The notes under the pieces are model-generated. The model saw only the letters and a list, made by a program, of their open reading frames with translations, did not search any database and had not been told where the DNA came from. Source: Ochotona curzoniae (Eukaryota; Chordata; Mammalia; Lagomorpha; Ochotonidae). Taken from it: a stretch of 64,000 nt of DNA. The translations under genes and the position numbers were made by a program. Shown here piece after piece: positions 49,205-60,100 of this stretch. The DNA lies in contig NW_024464918.1 of NCBI RefSeq assembly GCF_017591425.1, forward strand, positions 6,136,001 to 6,200,000, written 5' to 3'. The first letter of the stretch is position 1. The number at the start of each line of letters is the position of its first letter.

Positions 49205-49640
49205 TGGGACTCTGGTGAGATCACCTACTTTGAACATGTCTGTGTCCCATGCCAGGAGTATGATTGAATATAGGCAAGGTAACCAATTTTTCTGTGCCTC
49301 AGTTTTCTTAGTTAAAAATGGGAGTGATAATATGAGGGTACTTCCAAAAGTTCATGGGGGAAAAAACAATTAAAAGAACTGTGATGCAAACAGCTTTAAA
49401 ATCCATGCGCCTAGGGGGTATTTATGGTCTTTATGGAAAATAAATATGGTGGAAAATCTATGCATGGATTTAAAAAAAATAATTTGCATCAATATCAACT
49501 TACTGACGAACTGCATTTCCCCATGAGGTTTTGGAAGTACCCTCCTAGTTCCTAACTTCATAGGCTTGTGATAAGCATTAAAGATATGTAAAGTGAAATT
49601 CTTGGTTCATAAAGGAACTTAATAGCATCAAATGCTATCA
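49205..49640 (+). mobile_element. MIR split by the mariner-type element
   Basis: The stretch with ctgtgcctcagttttctta and aaaatgggagtgataata is typical MIR core and 3' sequence. After the 213-bp insertion it resumes with cataggcttgtgataagcattaaa, matching the next part of MIR. Confidence 0.65.
49333..49545. mobile_element. Complete mariner-type miniature transposon with TA target duplication
   Basis: The left end tgagggtacttccaaaag is mirrored by the right end, whose reverse complement is ggagggtacttccaaaac, and inverted similarity extends about 27 bases. TA flanks both sides (49331-49332 and 49546-49547), as expected for Tc1/mariner insertions. The 213-bp body has no transposase frame. It sits inside a MIR. 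Confidence 0.75.
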
Positions 49641-50068
49641 TTCTGTTTGTCGCCATTCTGATTGGAAGTTGAAGGGGCTATTAGCATTGGATGCTGTGCG
49701 TGGGCTTGTGAGTGAAACATTAGTTGACACTGGGAAGAGATTTAGAGAAACAGGTAGCATTAAAGGGTTTTTTTTTTTTGCTCTTTTGTGGACATAAAAA
49801 AAGGAGAAAAGTCTGGAAAATAAAAATATAGGACCATTTTCTGTGGGGATCTAGAAAAGGCCCCTGACACTGTGTGTCCCCCAAGCACCCTGAGATGCCA
49901 GCGAGTATTCACCAGCTGCAGCAGTGTGATGACGCTTTCTGCCTGGAAGTGGAGGGTCCCTTTTACCTTCAGGGTCACCAGTCATTTAATCTGTGAGATT
50001 CCAGAGTCTTCAAGGGACTTTCTTGGCTTTCCCACTCCAGGATCTGTGGCATAAGCATGTCTGTAGGC

Positions 50069-50099
50069 AATCTAGCAAAGCCCTTTTCTTTGCTAGATT
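50069..50099. repeat. Perfect hairpin: 12-bp arms, 7-base loop
   Basis: The arm aatctagcaaag at 50069-50080 is exactly complementary to ctttgctagatt at 50088-50099, and the loop is ccctttt. Confidence 0.85.
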
Positions 50100-50414
50100 T
50101 TCCCAAAGCTGAACAGCTCCTCCAGCTCCAGGCAAAGCCAGAGGTAGACGGTTGGCTTTGAGTTTCCCATGGGTATCCACCATGGCCACTCACAGCATCC
50201 TATACTTCCTGCTGACTCTGGGAGCCCTCATTCAGTTACTGCAGGACTCTGACATTCAGCAGATGTGACAGTTTGCTTTTGTTTTATTTATATTCTGATA
50301 TTATACAAGAGAAGTCCAAGGGCTCTGCCTGAATGAGGGAAAAGTTGGATGATTTAATCATATGATTCCGACTCAATAGAGAAGGTGACCCCTGCTCGGG
50401 AACAGGCGATAGAT

Positions 50415-50760
50415 TCTTTCTTTCATTTTCATTTATTGGAAAGTGAGAGAGAGAGAAAGGGAGAGAAAGAGAGAGGGGGGGAGAGAAAGAGAGAGCATGT
50501 GCACACTTGCATCTGCTAGTTCCCTTTCCAAATAGCTGCGACAATGTAAGCTAGTCTTGGCTAAAGCCAGGTGCCAGGGACTCAGCCTGAGCTGAGTGGA
50601 TGGATAACAGGACCAAATACTTGAGGTGTCATCTGCTGCCTCTCACAGTACACATTAGTGGGATGCTGAAATGGGAAATGCCACTCAGGCCTGAACCTGA
50701 GGACCATCATGTTGGATGCAGCCATCCCAAGCGATGGCTTACTCACTGCACCCAGTGCAT
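50415..50760 (-). mobile_element. CSINE with expanded GA-rich tract
   Basis: The block cattttcatttattggaaag is followed by a long ga/gaaa/gggg tract (about 50445-50495), then gctaaagccaggtgcc, catctgctgcctctcac and a degraded head. The GA tract looks like an expansion of the usual gagagag stretch. Confidence 0.65.
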
Positions 50761-50764
50761 ACCC

Positions 50765-53355
50765 CGGGCGATGTGCATTTGTGCCAGGCATCACATCTCT
50801 CCTTGTTTTCATTCTTTTCCTTTTATTATAAAGTCAAAATTCAATTTCCTGACTACTTGGAAATCATATGAAAACACAAAGGCCCTATAGGTGTTGATGA
50901 CAGCATAGAAAATGCAAAGTGTCGTTTAAAGTGCAAAAGGCTCCCAAGCTTCAGCCCCTTCAGAGCAGAATCTGGGAATACAGTGAGACGCTGAGGGACT
51001 TGCCCTATGGGGGATTCTGTGGTCCAGCCTTTCCCTTCTGCTTTGGTCTTCACATCCATAGAGTGGGCTATTCTCTGTCTTGTCTGCTTCAGAGGGGAAG
51101 AGGATCTTAAAAAAGAAAGAGATAGAGCCCTTGGAGGCAGGTGCCCTCCCTGGGCCTGAACTCCTCTGCCACTCCCAAGCACTTGGGCAAGAGCTCAGAA
51201 CTCCTGATTCCTGCCTGGTCTCATCATCTGCCCCAAGGACCTGGTCACTGGGCTCTGAACACTATCTGAAGTCCCTCTCTGGAGCTGGAGAGAAAACGTG
51301 CATTTTTTCCCATTGAAAAGACAAATAAATCTCTAAGAGGCCACCCTGAGGCTTAGAGTGAACACATAAGAACTGTTTTTGTTTGGGACCTGAAAGAGCC
51401 GACCTCAGCCCATGAGTCTCCTGGCTCCTGAACACCCACCTACGCTGGCCCACGAGGCTGACCCTCCTTGAGAAGTGCAGGGCTAGACCCTGTACTCTGT
51501 CACTCTTGCCACTCACGAATATGCTTTGATGCTTTGAAGCTCCCTGCCAGCCCTGGCATCATTGTTCTGCCTGTAGAGGGTTTTTCGCATCTTCCCACTG
51601 CCTTTTCCACAACACTAAGACTACTGTACCAAAGCCCAGGCACCCGGAAGAGCTGAGAGCACTGGGATAGGAGTGTGAAGAGCCCCCTCTGTGTTCAGTA
51701 ACCGTGCAAGGCAGCAGCCAGTAGAAGGTGTGCTGCAAGGAGCAGACTTCCACTTACCATGGAGATTTTCAAACCAGTGTCAAATCATGTCCATTCTGTC
51801 TCGCTCCCCCAACTCTGGGCTCCACCAGGTAATTAGGGACCCAGGCAGGAGACAGTTCAGGCCTTCCTGCCCTCCCTGAGCCTGAGACCTTGCACTTTTA
51901 TTTCTCCTTTCCATTGTGGTGCTGCACTTAGCTCTGTTCCACAGAAAGTCCCATTGCTTATAAAAGAGTTTGCAGACCACTGCTGCATAGAGCTTTTATT
52001 CGCAGGATCCAGGCTATAATTACACTTACAGGAAAAAAATTAAATAAAATCCCATTTACAAATCCCACTAATTAGCCCCTGCGTGAAGTGAAAGTAAACC
52101 TCAGCTGAATTCCTCAGGATTCCAAGCTGTCATAATTCTTTTTCATCCTGGGATGTAGTAGAGGGTTCTCGCATCGGTCATCAACCCCACCTGCATCCCT
52201 GTCCCCTGTCCAACTCCCAATGCATAAAGTTGCCTTGCACGGTGCCTGCTTGAAATTGCGTGGACTCTTTGGAGTGTGAGCAAATCTGAAAACCCTTTGC
52301 CAGCCCCTTTCAGGTGCCCGAATCAAACACAAGGGATCAGTCTCTTCTGTGCAAGGGGATGACTGCTCTGCCACCAGATGGTAGCCCAAAAGAGGGCATG
52401 GAGTGGGGGCAGGTCCAGTGGAAAATGCAGCGGCTTGGGGCCATAGAGTAGAATGCACATCTTTTCAAGAAAATTAGAAAAATTTGCCTACTGCAGGTCC
52501 AGCTTATACACTGAGTTCTTACATGTGCCCTTTTAGATTCTTGTTTACTTTGTTTTTAAATTAAAAAAAAAAAAAAAGGTGCCTGCCAGCCAGGGGTCAC
52601 TTCAGGCCTTAACAGATTCTGCAGCGTTGCCCCACCCCCACTCCCAGTTCTCCTGGCTCACAGACTGAGAGCAGTGGTGAAGCTGGTGTCAAGAAGGACA
52701 TGTGTAGGTTAGAGGCCAGCCCAGAATCTGGGCTGATTAAGGATGAGTAGGGATTTTTGGCTGCTCTGGGAAAGTGGCCTTTTTCTCTGGGGCTGGCCTT
52801 AGAAAACACTCGATAGATGAGAAAAACTGCAAAGCGTCTTTCTTGGGCTCCTGAGCCCAACTCCGTGCACCAAGCGCGAGCCCCCAGATGGTACCGCATT
52901 TGCCTGGTCTCAGCTACAGGTTGGCACTGCGCAAAGCATCCAGTGCAGGCTGCCCCCGTGTATGTGGCACATGACCTTGCCTTGGTTCCTGCAGGCTCAG
53001 GAGGCATGGCACACATACCTTCAGCTGCCGTGTCCACTCTTGGGGCTGGAGCTGCAAGTCCTTGGCTCACATCGCTGCCAGGTAGCATGACTCTGCAGGT
53101 GCTGCTGAGATCAGAGGACTACAAGGAGGTGTCGGGCTCTAGCTTCTCTGGAACCTTTGGAGCCTGGGTGCCCTTCGCTTTATGAACTTTAGCTGGCTTG
53201 GAAAGACAAAAGAAGACGATCTTTATGTAACACATAACTCAGTCTCTGGCACACACACAGCAACCACTCACGAAGCTGTCAGCTGCTGTGAGTTAGTGGA
53301 GTTAGAGATTCTCATTGGGAAGCCAGCGTTCTCAAAGTGGCTAAGAAAAGCACAC
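50765..53355. other. Repeat-poor stretch, no gene shown
   Basis: Only the candidate element at 52000-52140 and an A run at 52562-52576 stand out. Frames at 52609-53088 (minus) and 52817-53185 (plus) share bases and lack support. Confidence 0.35.
52000..52140. promoter_or_regulatory. Candidate conserved non-coding regulatory element
   Basis: This unique AT-rich block has a TAATTA core at 52069-52074, gctataattacactta and aaattaaataaaat stretches and no recognised repeat. It lies between unrelated GC-richer segments. Confidence 0.3.
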
Positions 53356-53359
53356 CCCA

Positions 53360-53560
53360 GCTGTGCCTGTTGCCGTGTGATGTTGGTTCAATCCCTTTGT
53401 CTCTCTGACCTTCGCTCTTCTCTCTCACAGAATCCAGATGACAATTGATATCTCAGAGGCAAGCAGAGACAAATGAAAAGGAGGGAATACAACTAAGTGC
53501 TTAGCACAGAGCCTGGCCCTTCGCAGACCATTGATAATAGATGGTGGATGCCTTACTAAC
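53360..53560 (+). mobile_element. MIR
   Basis: The blocks gttggttcaatccctttg, ctctctgaccttcgctc and aagtgcttagcacagagcc follow MIR order. Confidence 0.55.
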
Positions 53561-54259
53561 GTTTGCTCTTCCGTGGAGTTCTGCTACTGGCAGGAATTGT
53601 AGGTTTCAGTTTTGTTTTGTTTTCTCTTCAGAGAACGTCCTCCCAGGCTGAGCCAGTGGTCCAATCCCAGAGGGACTGAGCCTTCTGCCGTCCCTGATGA
53701 CTGTGTCACTGGACTGGAGGCTGCTCAGGTTCTCAGCTGGAGTAGAAATGTAACTGTTTTCTGAAATTTCTGATTCTTATCAGATTCAATACAGATGCTG
53801 CCTAAGAGGCTGTGAGGTGCAGGTGGGAGGCGGAGAGGTGAAGACTTAAATATGAAAGTGAAATAGACTTAGGAAGCTTTCACAGGAGTAAAATCATTGA
53901 GGTCAAACAACAAAGCGGATATAGTATAGACGCAGAGGCTGACTGAGTGTTGTGGAACTGCAGTCCCTTGCCTTGGCCCAACCTCCAAGGTTCCCCCTTT
54001 GTCCTCGCTCCTTCTGCGCTTAGCTTAACCTCTTTTGTGTGATGTGCCACTGACATGTAGATTCACGGAATTATTCAGCATATGAGGACCTCAGAGGACG
54101 TCCTTCCCGACCCCATGACTTTGTTTTAAAAAGGGAGTCAGAACTCGGGCAGGTGAGTGGCAGACGGCAAACCTCAGGCAGGATCCTCTCCTGGCGTCTG
54201 CGGCTCTGAGCTGATTCCCTGTTTCTCAGCTCCTCCTCTCTGCTCCTCTCATTTTAGTG

Positions 54260-54450
54260 TGACCATATTGGCTTCATGCACACCTTGCACACAGTCTGAA
54301 GGTAAACTCATACCATAGTTGTAGGGCATCTGTGTTTTGATTGTGGCCCGTCTGACATGAGGTCAGGTATGGAATTTTCCACGGGCGGTGATGTCACGTC
54401 CCCATTCAAGGAGTTTCAGATTTGAGACCATTTTGGGTTTTGAGGGTTTG
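54260..54450. mobile_element. Tigger/MER2-like DNA transposon remnant
   Basis: The blocks acagtctgaaggtaaactc, aggtcaggtatggaatttt, ggtgatgtcacgtcc and tttcagatttgagacc parallel those at 32160-32300. Confidence 0.5.
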
Positions 54451-55249
54451 TTGAAAGTTGTCTGGGGCTTGTCACTCCTCCTTGCCAGCTGGACTCTTCC
54501 TTCGAAGACAAGTCCTTCTGGGACAAGTGTGGCAGATGCCCTGGAGAGTTTCCAGGGAATCTCCTGCTGTGTTCTAGCAGATTCTTTTGAGGTGGCTGCA
54601 CCCGAGTTTGCAGTCTGTCTTCTGGGCTGTAGAAGAATCGCTTGGGCATGTTCCCTTAATATTTCCTACCTTGTGGACTTGACTCTGGAAGACAACTTTG
54701 TGAAATGTTTTGTTGGCTAGTAAGGACCCTGTAAGAATTCTCAGCCCAGACAAAACAAACAAAAAGGTGATCCCTTCACAATACATTGGTATCACATGGA
54801 ACCTTGTATCGCTCTGCCTGCCTTGGGTGGCCTTGCAGGAGGGGCCTTCCTGGCTCTTCTGTTGGGCAAAGTTTTCTCGCTGACTCTTGACTTTAGTGGA
54901 GTGTTTCTGGGACCGCTCAATTTCAGATCGGGGTTAAGACTGCAAAGATGGAAATGTGCAAAAAGACCAGGAGCAGAAGTTAGCTTTAGCACTGTTGGTT
55001 AATGAGAATAAATCCAGAAAAGTCGGCTGCTCTCCCGGAGTGAGCAGTGAGGGCAAACAGCCTGCATGCCTGGGAAGGGGAGCATGCCAAGGATTCTGCA
55101 TTCTTTTATCTGGAGGCAAAATCCAGGAAGGCTTTTGTGGCCCAGTCCTTGCCTGGATAGCTCCCCTGGGGCAATCTCCCTAGCTGATCCTCCTCTAGCC
55201 AAAGTGAAGTAGGAGAAAGTTGGAGAAAGTTAGCTATCCAGGTTAAATG

Positions 55250-55530
55250 TTGATTTCACTTTATTTGCTTGAGAGAAAGTTCCTGCCTGCCTGTTCTCTT
55301 CCCAAATGCACAAAACAACTGACCTGAGGCCCGGCTGAAGCCAGGAGCTGGGAACTCAGTCCAGGTCTCCTACATAGATGGCCCCTCGCCAAGCCCTTGA
55401 GGCGTCACCAGCTCCCTCCCGGCGCCTGCATTAGCTGGGATCAGGAGCAGAGCCTGGACTTGAACTTAAATATTTTCATCTGCAATGTGGGCATCCTAAC
55501 TGGCACCTTAACCAATGCCTGCCCCCATCT
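55250..55530 (-). mobile_element. CSINE, minus strand
   Basis: The blocks ctttatttgcttgagag, gctgaagccaggagctgg, ggcgcctgcattagctgg and aatgcctgcccc are present. Confidence 0.7.
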
Positions 55531-55567
55531 GGATTTAAATTTAAATCCTTCCTTTTACTCTCAAATG

Positions 55568-55978
55568 GAAGGGTACTTCCAAAAGTTTGTGGAGTGGAAA
55601 GTTAAGTCACCTCCTACAACACTGGCATCCCATCTGGACACTGATTTGAGTCCTGGCTGCTCCACTTCTGTTTCAGCTCCCTGTCATGTGTCTGGGAAAG
55701 CAGCTTACTAACTGTATCCAGGGCAGGACACCACCAGGGAGATGGGACAATCTGACCTAGGATAAGTCAGATCCTAAGAGGACGCTCCCAGCTCCTGGCT
55801 TCAGCTCGGCCCTGCGCTGGCCATTGCCGTCATTTACAGAGTCAATCAGCAGTTGCAAGATCTCTGTGTGTAACTCTGCCTTTCAAATAATTTTTTTTAG
55901 AAAAGATAATGCAACACATTTTCAATAGCTTTTCCATAATATTCTTTCTGCATGAACTTTTTGAGAACATCTTCATAT
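55568..55978. mobile_element. Mariner-type miniature element split by a SINE
   Basis: The left end gggtacttccaaaagtttg (55571 on) is interrupted by a plus-strand SINE at about 55600-55897. The element then resumes with ttttccataatattc and ends gcatgaactttttgagaac. Confidence 0.6.
55600..55897 (+). mobile_element. CSINE nested in a mariner-type element
   Basis: The blocks actggcatcccatctgg, gagtcctggctgctccac, gggaaagcag, cctggcttcagctcgg and gcctttcaaataa are C-repeat landmarks in plus orientation. Confidence 0.7.
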
Positions 55979-56007
55979 AGTGTGTACAAGCTGTGGCTCT
56001 TCATTGA

Positions 56008-56200
56008 CCCAATGGAGCCCCTGGCGCAGTAGCTGCAGTGTCCCTAAATACTGGGCTGGAAATTCATCCTAAGTCAGATCTTCCCATCTCCCTGGTTGTG
56101 TCCTGCCCTGGATGCAGTTAGCAAGCTGACAGAAAATAGAACCAGCTGCCAGGAGAATCTTTTAGCCCCACCTCGCACCTATTCATCAGCATCTATAAAA
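56008..56200 (+). mobile_element. Possible degraded SINE
   Basis: The head tgacccaatggagcccc, cagtagctgcagtgtccc, a weak ttcatcctaagtc block and an A-rich end near 56205 suggest an old C-repeat relative. The middle does not match well. Confidence 0.3.
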
Positions 56201-56454
56201 AAAAGGAAAAGAAGTGTCTGTAGACTGCAACTAGAAGTCATTTCATCCCCTTTCTGTTCTGGAGCTAGGAGCTTCCTCTATCATGGGTAGGCTGCCATCT
56301 AGTGGCCATGAAGGGAGATGTGGCCTAGTGCCTACAACCAGTGAGAAGGAAATGCCTCCTCCCAGATACAGTTTGTGCAACTCTTCTGGGAAAGAAGGCC
56401 TGAGCTGGCTAAGCCAGTGCCTGGGTGGCTGGGATTCTCACTATGTTAGTGTGA

Positions 56455-56555
56455 ACATGCTGCCCATGCAGAGTCCTCAACAACCCTGCAAGCTGGGTAT
56501 TATTAGCACTATTTTACAGATGAAGAAACAGCCTGAATGATGAGTTAAACACACA
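56455..56555 (-). mobile_element. MIR fragment followed by (AC)n
   Basis: The block ctgggtattattagcac with attttacagatgaagaaac is typical minus-strand MIR. Confidence 0.55.
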
Positions 56556-56861
56556 CACACAGAGCAAAGATGTAGGATTGGAAACCAGGCATATAGACTC
56601 TACCTCTAGGCTGCTCAGAAGGAGAGATGCTCATTAACAGACAGTCTGGATGGGAGAAACATGAGATACTTCCAGTGCCTGGAAGGCAGTACCCAGAGAA
56701 AGACAAGTTTATCTTGGTGGAAAACAAACAAAAACCTCTCTCTGACTCAGGTAAGTAAGTAAAAAAAATATATAGTGGTCCCTGTAGGCAATTCTTATTG
56801 GTCATATGCAAAAGAAAGGCTTTATCCATATCTCACTAATTTGCAAAAACACGCTAGGATC

Positions 56862-57153
56862 CATGTTTAAGATTTGAAAAGCAGAGTCACGGGAGGAGAG
56901 ATAGTGAAATCTCCCATCTACTGGTTCACTCTCTAAGTGGCTGCCACGGCTGGAGCTGAGCCAGTCTGAAGCCAGGAGCCAAGAGATTTTTCCAGGTCTC
57001 CCACATGGGTGCCAGGGCCCAAGGACTCGAGCCTCCTCTGCTGCTTTGCCAGGCCACAAGCAGAGAGCTGGGTCAGAAGTAGCCAAGACATGAACTGGCA
57101 TCCATATGGGGTACCACCACTGCAGGTGCTCACGCCATCCAAGCCCTGGCCCC
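56862..57153 (-). mobile_element. CSINE, minus strand, well preserved
   Basis: The blocks taagatttgaaaagcag, ctactggttcactctc, ggtctcccacatgggtgcc, aggccacaagcagagagctg and agccctggcccc are present. This repeat supplies much of the minus-strand frame at 56802-57365. Confidence 0.8.
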
Positions 57154-57159
57154 AGTTTT

Positions 57160-60100
57160 CTCGATGACGTCACTGAGCCTCCACTAGATGGTCGCTCACC
57201 CACGGTCACATCAACACTAAGCATTGTTTTGGTTTGAACCCATATCCTTCTGACCCTAAGCAGTGCTAACACCTGAGAAAAGAGGAACAGAAACTTAGAG
57301 GGCCCTGCCAACAGGATGCCTGCAAGGGTCCACATCATACAAGGAGGAGCTCTTGTGCAAGGCAAGGTGGGGGGTGTGAGGTGGCATACTGCCTACAAGT
57401 GTTGTAGCCAATGAACTTGAAAAGTGTTTCCATTCAGCTGCTGTGTTGGGCTGGGAGCTGCCTTTCCACTGTCCAAGGGCATGGAGAGCTGCGGAGCCCA
57501 GGACAGAAGGACTGTCCCGAGAGAGGTAGTAATGGGTCCTTCCTGAGGGGCCTTGGGCAGAACAGTTCATTCTCAGCCTTAGCTCCTTGCCTGCAGCCTT
57601 GAAAATTAAGATTTACGCCCTGCATTGTGCAGTTTACCTGCTTAGCACTGTCAGAGGGGAAAGGGTCAAGACCCAAGTGTCAGCAGACAGGAAGGCAAAG
57701 GGGAAGAGGGGCCCTAGGCCAAGTACATTTACCTTTGCAGCAGACTCTGCTTCTACAGCATTCATGCAAACAACGCGTTCTCTCTCAGTCTGAACAGTTC
57801 ATGGGAAAACCCTTATTTTGGTCATCTCCCGTGATCCGCACCTTTGTCTTCGTGGCTTCCGTTTCCTGCTGTCTACAGCGAGAAGGGTGAACACGATCCA
57901 ACAAGATATCTCAAGAGAAAGAACCCATTCACATCACTTTTGTTCCCAGCATTTGCCTGGAACTGTCCTCTTTGGTCATTGGCTGTTAGGCTCTGACTGC
58001 GCCTGATGTACAAATTAAAACTCTAGACCAAACAACGTGTGTCTAGTAGAAAAGTGTGGGCGAGATAGATTGGAGCTATCTGTGATTTCAAGCATTCACA
58101 GAGAGTCTTGGAAAATGTCTCCCATGGATAAAGGGAGCCTACTCCATGGAGAAAGGGGGTCTTTTAGTTGCAGAGTCTTAAGCAAACCCAGATTTACCTT
58201 AAAAAACAGTTGATTGATTTATGAATGTAAAATCTCAGTAGGGCGTCCCACAGTCACTGGGGGTACCCTGTTCTCCTTCTCCCTCCTCTCTTTCTCGCTG
58301 TGTTGGTTCCATCTGCAGGCACGCACTTCCCTCACTTTAGCAAGTGGCCCTTGCATCTCCAGATCTCACACCCTATAGGTTTCCTTGAACATCTTTATCC
58401 AAGTATCTGTCTGCTGCAGGTTGGGCATGCCACAGAAAATGAGAAGCTCTGATTGCATTATCCCAAGATCATTGACCAGACACAAGACCTGAAAGAAATA
58501 TGGGGAATGGGGCTGTTGCAATAAAAAACAGGTTGGGGAGAGGTTGGTAGGGAGAAAAATAAGTACAGCTTGGTTACACCCACTATAATCTCCTGTCTCT
58601 GGGGTTGATATGACCGGGCTTTCCTTCCCAGTGCTGGACACAAATCCTCTTGCTTGTTGATTTGCTTGGTATCCCAAGGAGTTGCCGGTAAGGAACAGCT
58701 CAAGACCAATCTCAGTCTAGTACCTAAGAGCCTGCAAAATCCAGAATGGACAGAATAACCCTGGAAGTCAGCGTGGCAGATTCCTGTCTTAGCCCACATG
58801 GTAGCTGACGCAAGAGTCAGGTTCTCACTCTGGGACTGGTTATTAAAACACGAAAGTGCAAACCAACTTGAGCTACGATTTAGTTCCCCACCCAAGAACT
58901 TGTACTCCCATTGCAAGGTACAGAGCGCATCATGGACATTCTTGGCTTTGGGAAGTTCCTGTCAGGTCAGGAAATAGGGTGAGGTGGTTGGATGACGCCC
59001 TTTACCAGTTTCATGTCAATTTCCTCTTAAGATTTCCCTTCTATATGTAATTTTTTTGGATTTTTTTTAAAAAAAATAGTTTATTATTATTATCACGTGG
59101 GTGCTGGAGAGAGCAGGATTGAGATTCTTACCCTGAACTTCCTGATTCAGAATGGGGCTTCCCAGGCATCCCGAGTGAAAACCACGCAAGTTTGAGTTGC
59201 ATGTAAACAACTGACAGTCAGCTGCATTTTCCAGTTAACTTGCCTCTGAATTCTAGAACAATGGAAGAACTGAAAGCCAAGTCAAAGCCATCCCCAATCC
59301 CTGCCACCACAAAGCAGGGTGCACTAGTGGTCCTTGAGCAGCTTCCTGACATTCTCCCTTGTAGGAGAGCTCTAGGCCTCCCAGTCCTTGCAGACCCGCC
59401 TGATTATTGACGGGGGCTGGGAAAAGCCTTCTTGTCTTATTGACCTTAGACGCACAGCTTGGCATCACTCAGCAGTGATCCGAGGTGACCGCCATAAAGA
59501 GACAAAGCCAGCAGAGAGAGGGGATGTTGGCAGGAAGTGTGCCAGGTGACTTAATTGAATTTGGGCAGTTCAGATGGGGTAGCTGGTTCTCATTTAAGAA
59601 ATGCAGATTGAATAACCAGTTGCCTTGTTAAAGCACAGGATGCAATTTGAGGAGTGGTGCACCAGGCATCGGCTCCCTGCCCCTGCTCATGTTCACAGGC
59701 ATCTTAAATTCACTCGTGGTTTGGCTGTTTCCTCCTCCCTTCGGATATATGTATTTTTTAAAAGTTCTGTTGTTATTGTTTTTAATTTTATGGTACTTGA
59801 GTTCAAAGTCAAGTCGTGTTCTCATCTATGGCAAGTGCATTTGCAGCGCTGGTTCTTCTTCCCTCCATTATTTCTCCTGTCAGTGTCCCCATTTCTTGTT
59901 CTTTCCTTTTCTCACTCTTTCTGTCTTGGCCTTCTTTTAAGAAGATCCTAATGTTCTAATGTACTTTCTTCCCAACACTCCCATGTAGGGACTTGGTTCT
60001 TTAAAGAAGGGAGTATGAGTCGTGATTTCCCTGTCTATATCATCACCTCCCAAAACCTTTTGGAAATAGTTTGTGCACTCTTAAGATAGTAATATAAGTT

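Noticed and set aside
52609..53185. 159- and 122-residue frames on opposite strands
   Set aside because: Shared bases, no motif and no promoter, splice or poly(A) context.
56802..57365. Minus-strand frame of 187 residues
   Set aside because: Half of it is a translated CSINE (56862-57153), including phrases encoded by the SINE body such as LCLWPGKAAEE.
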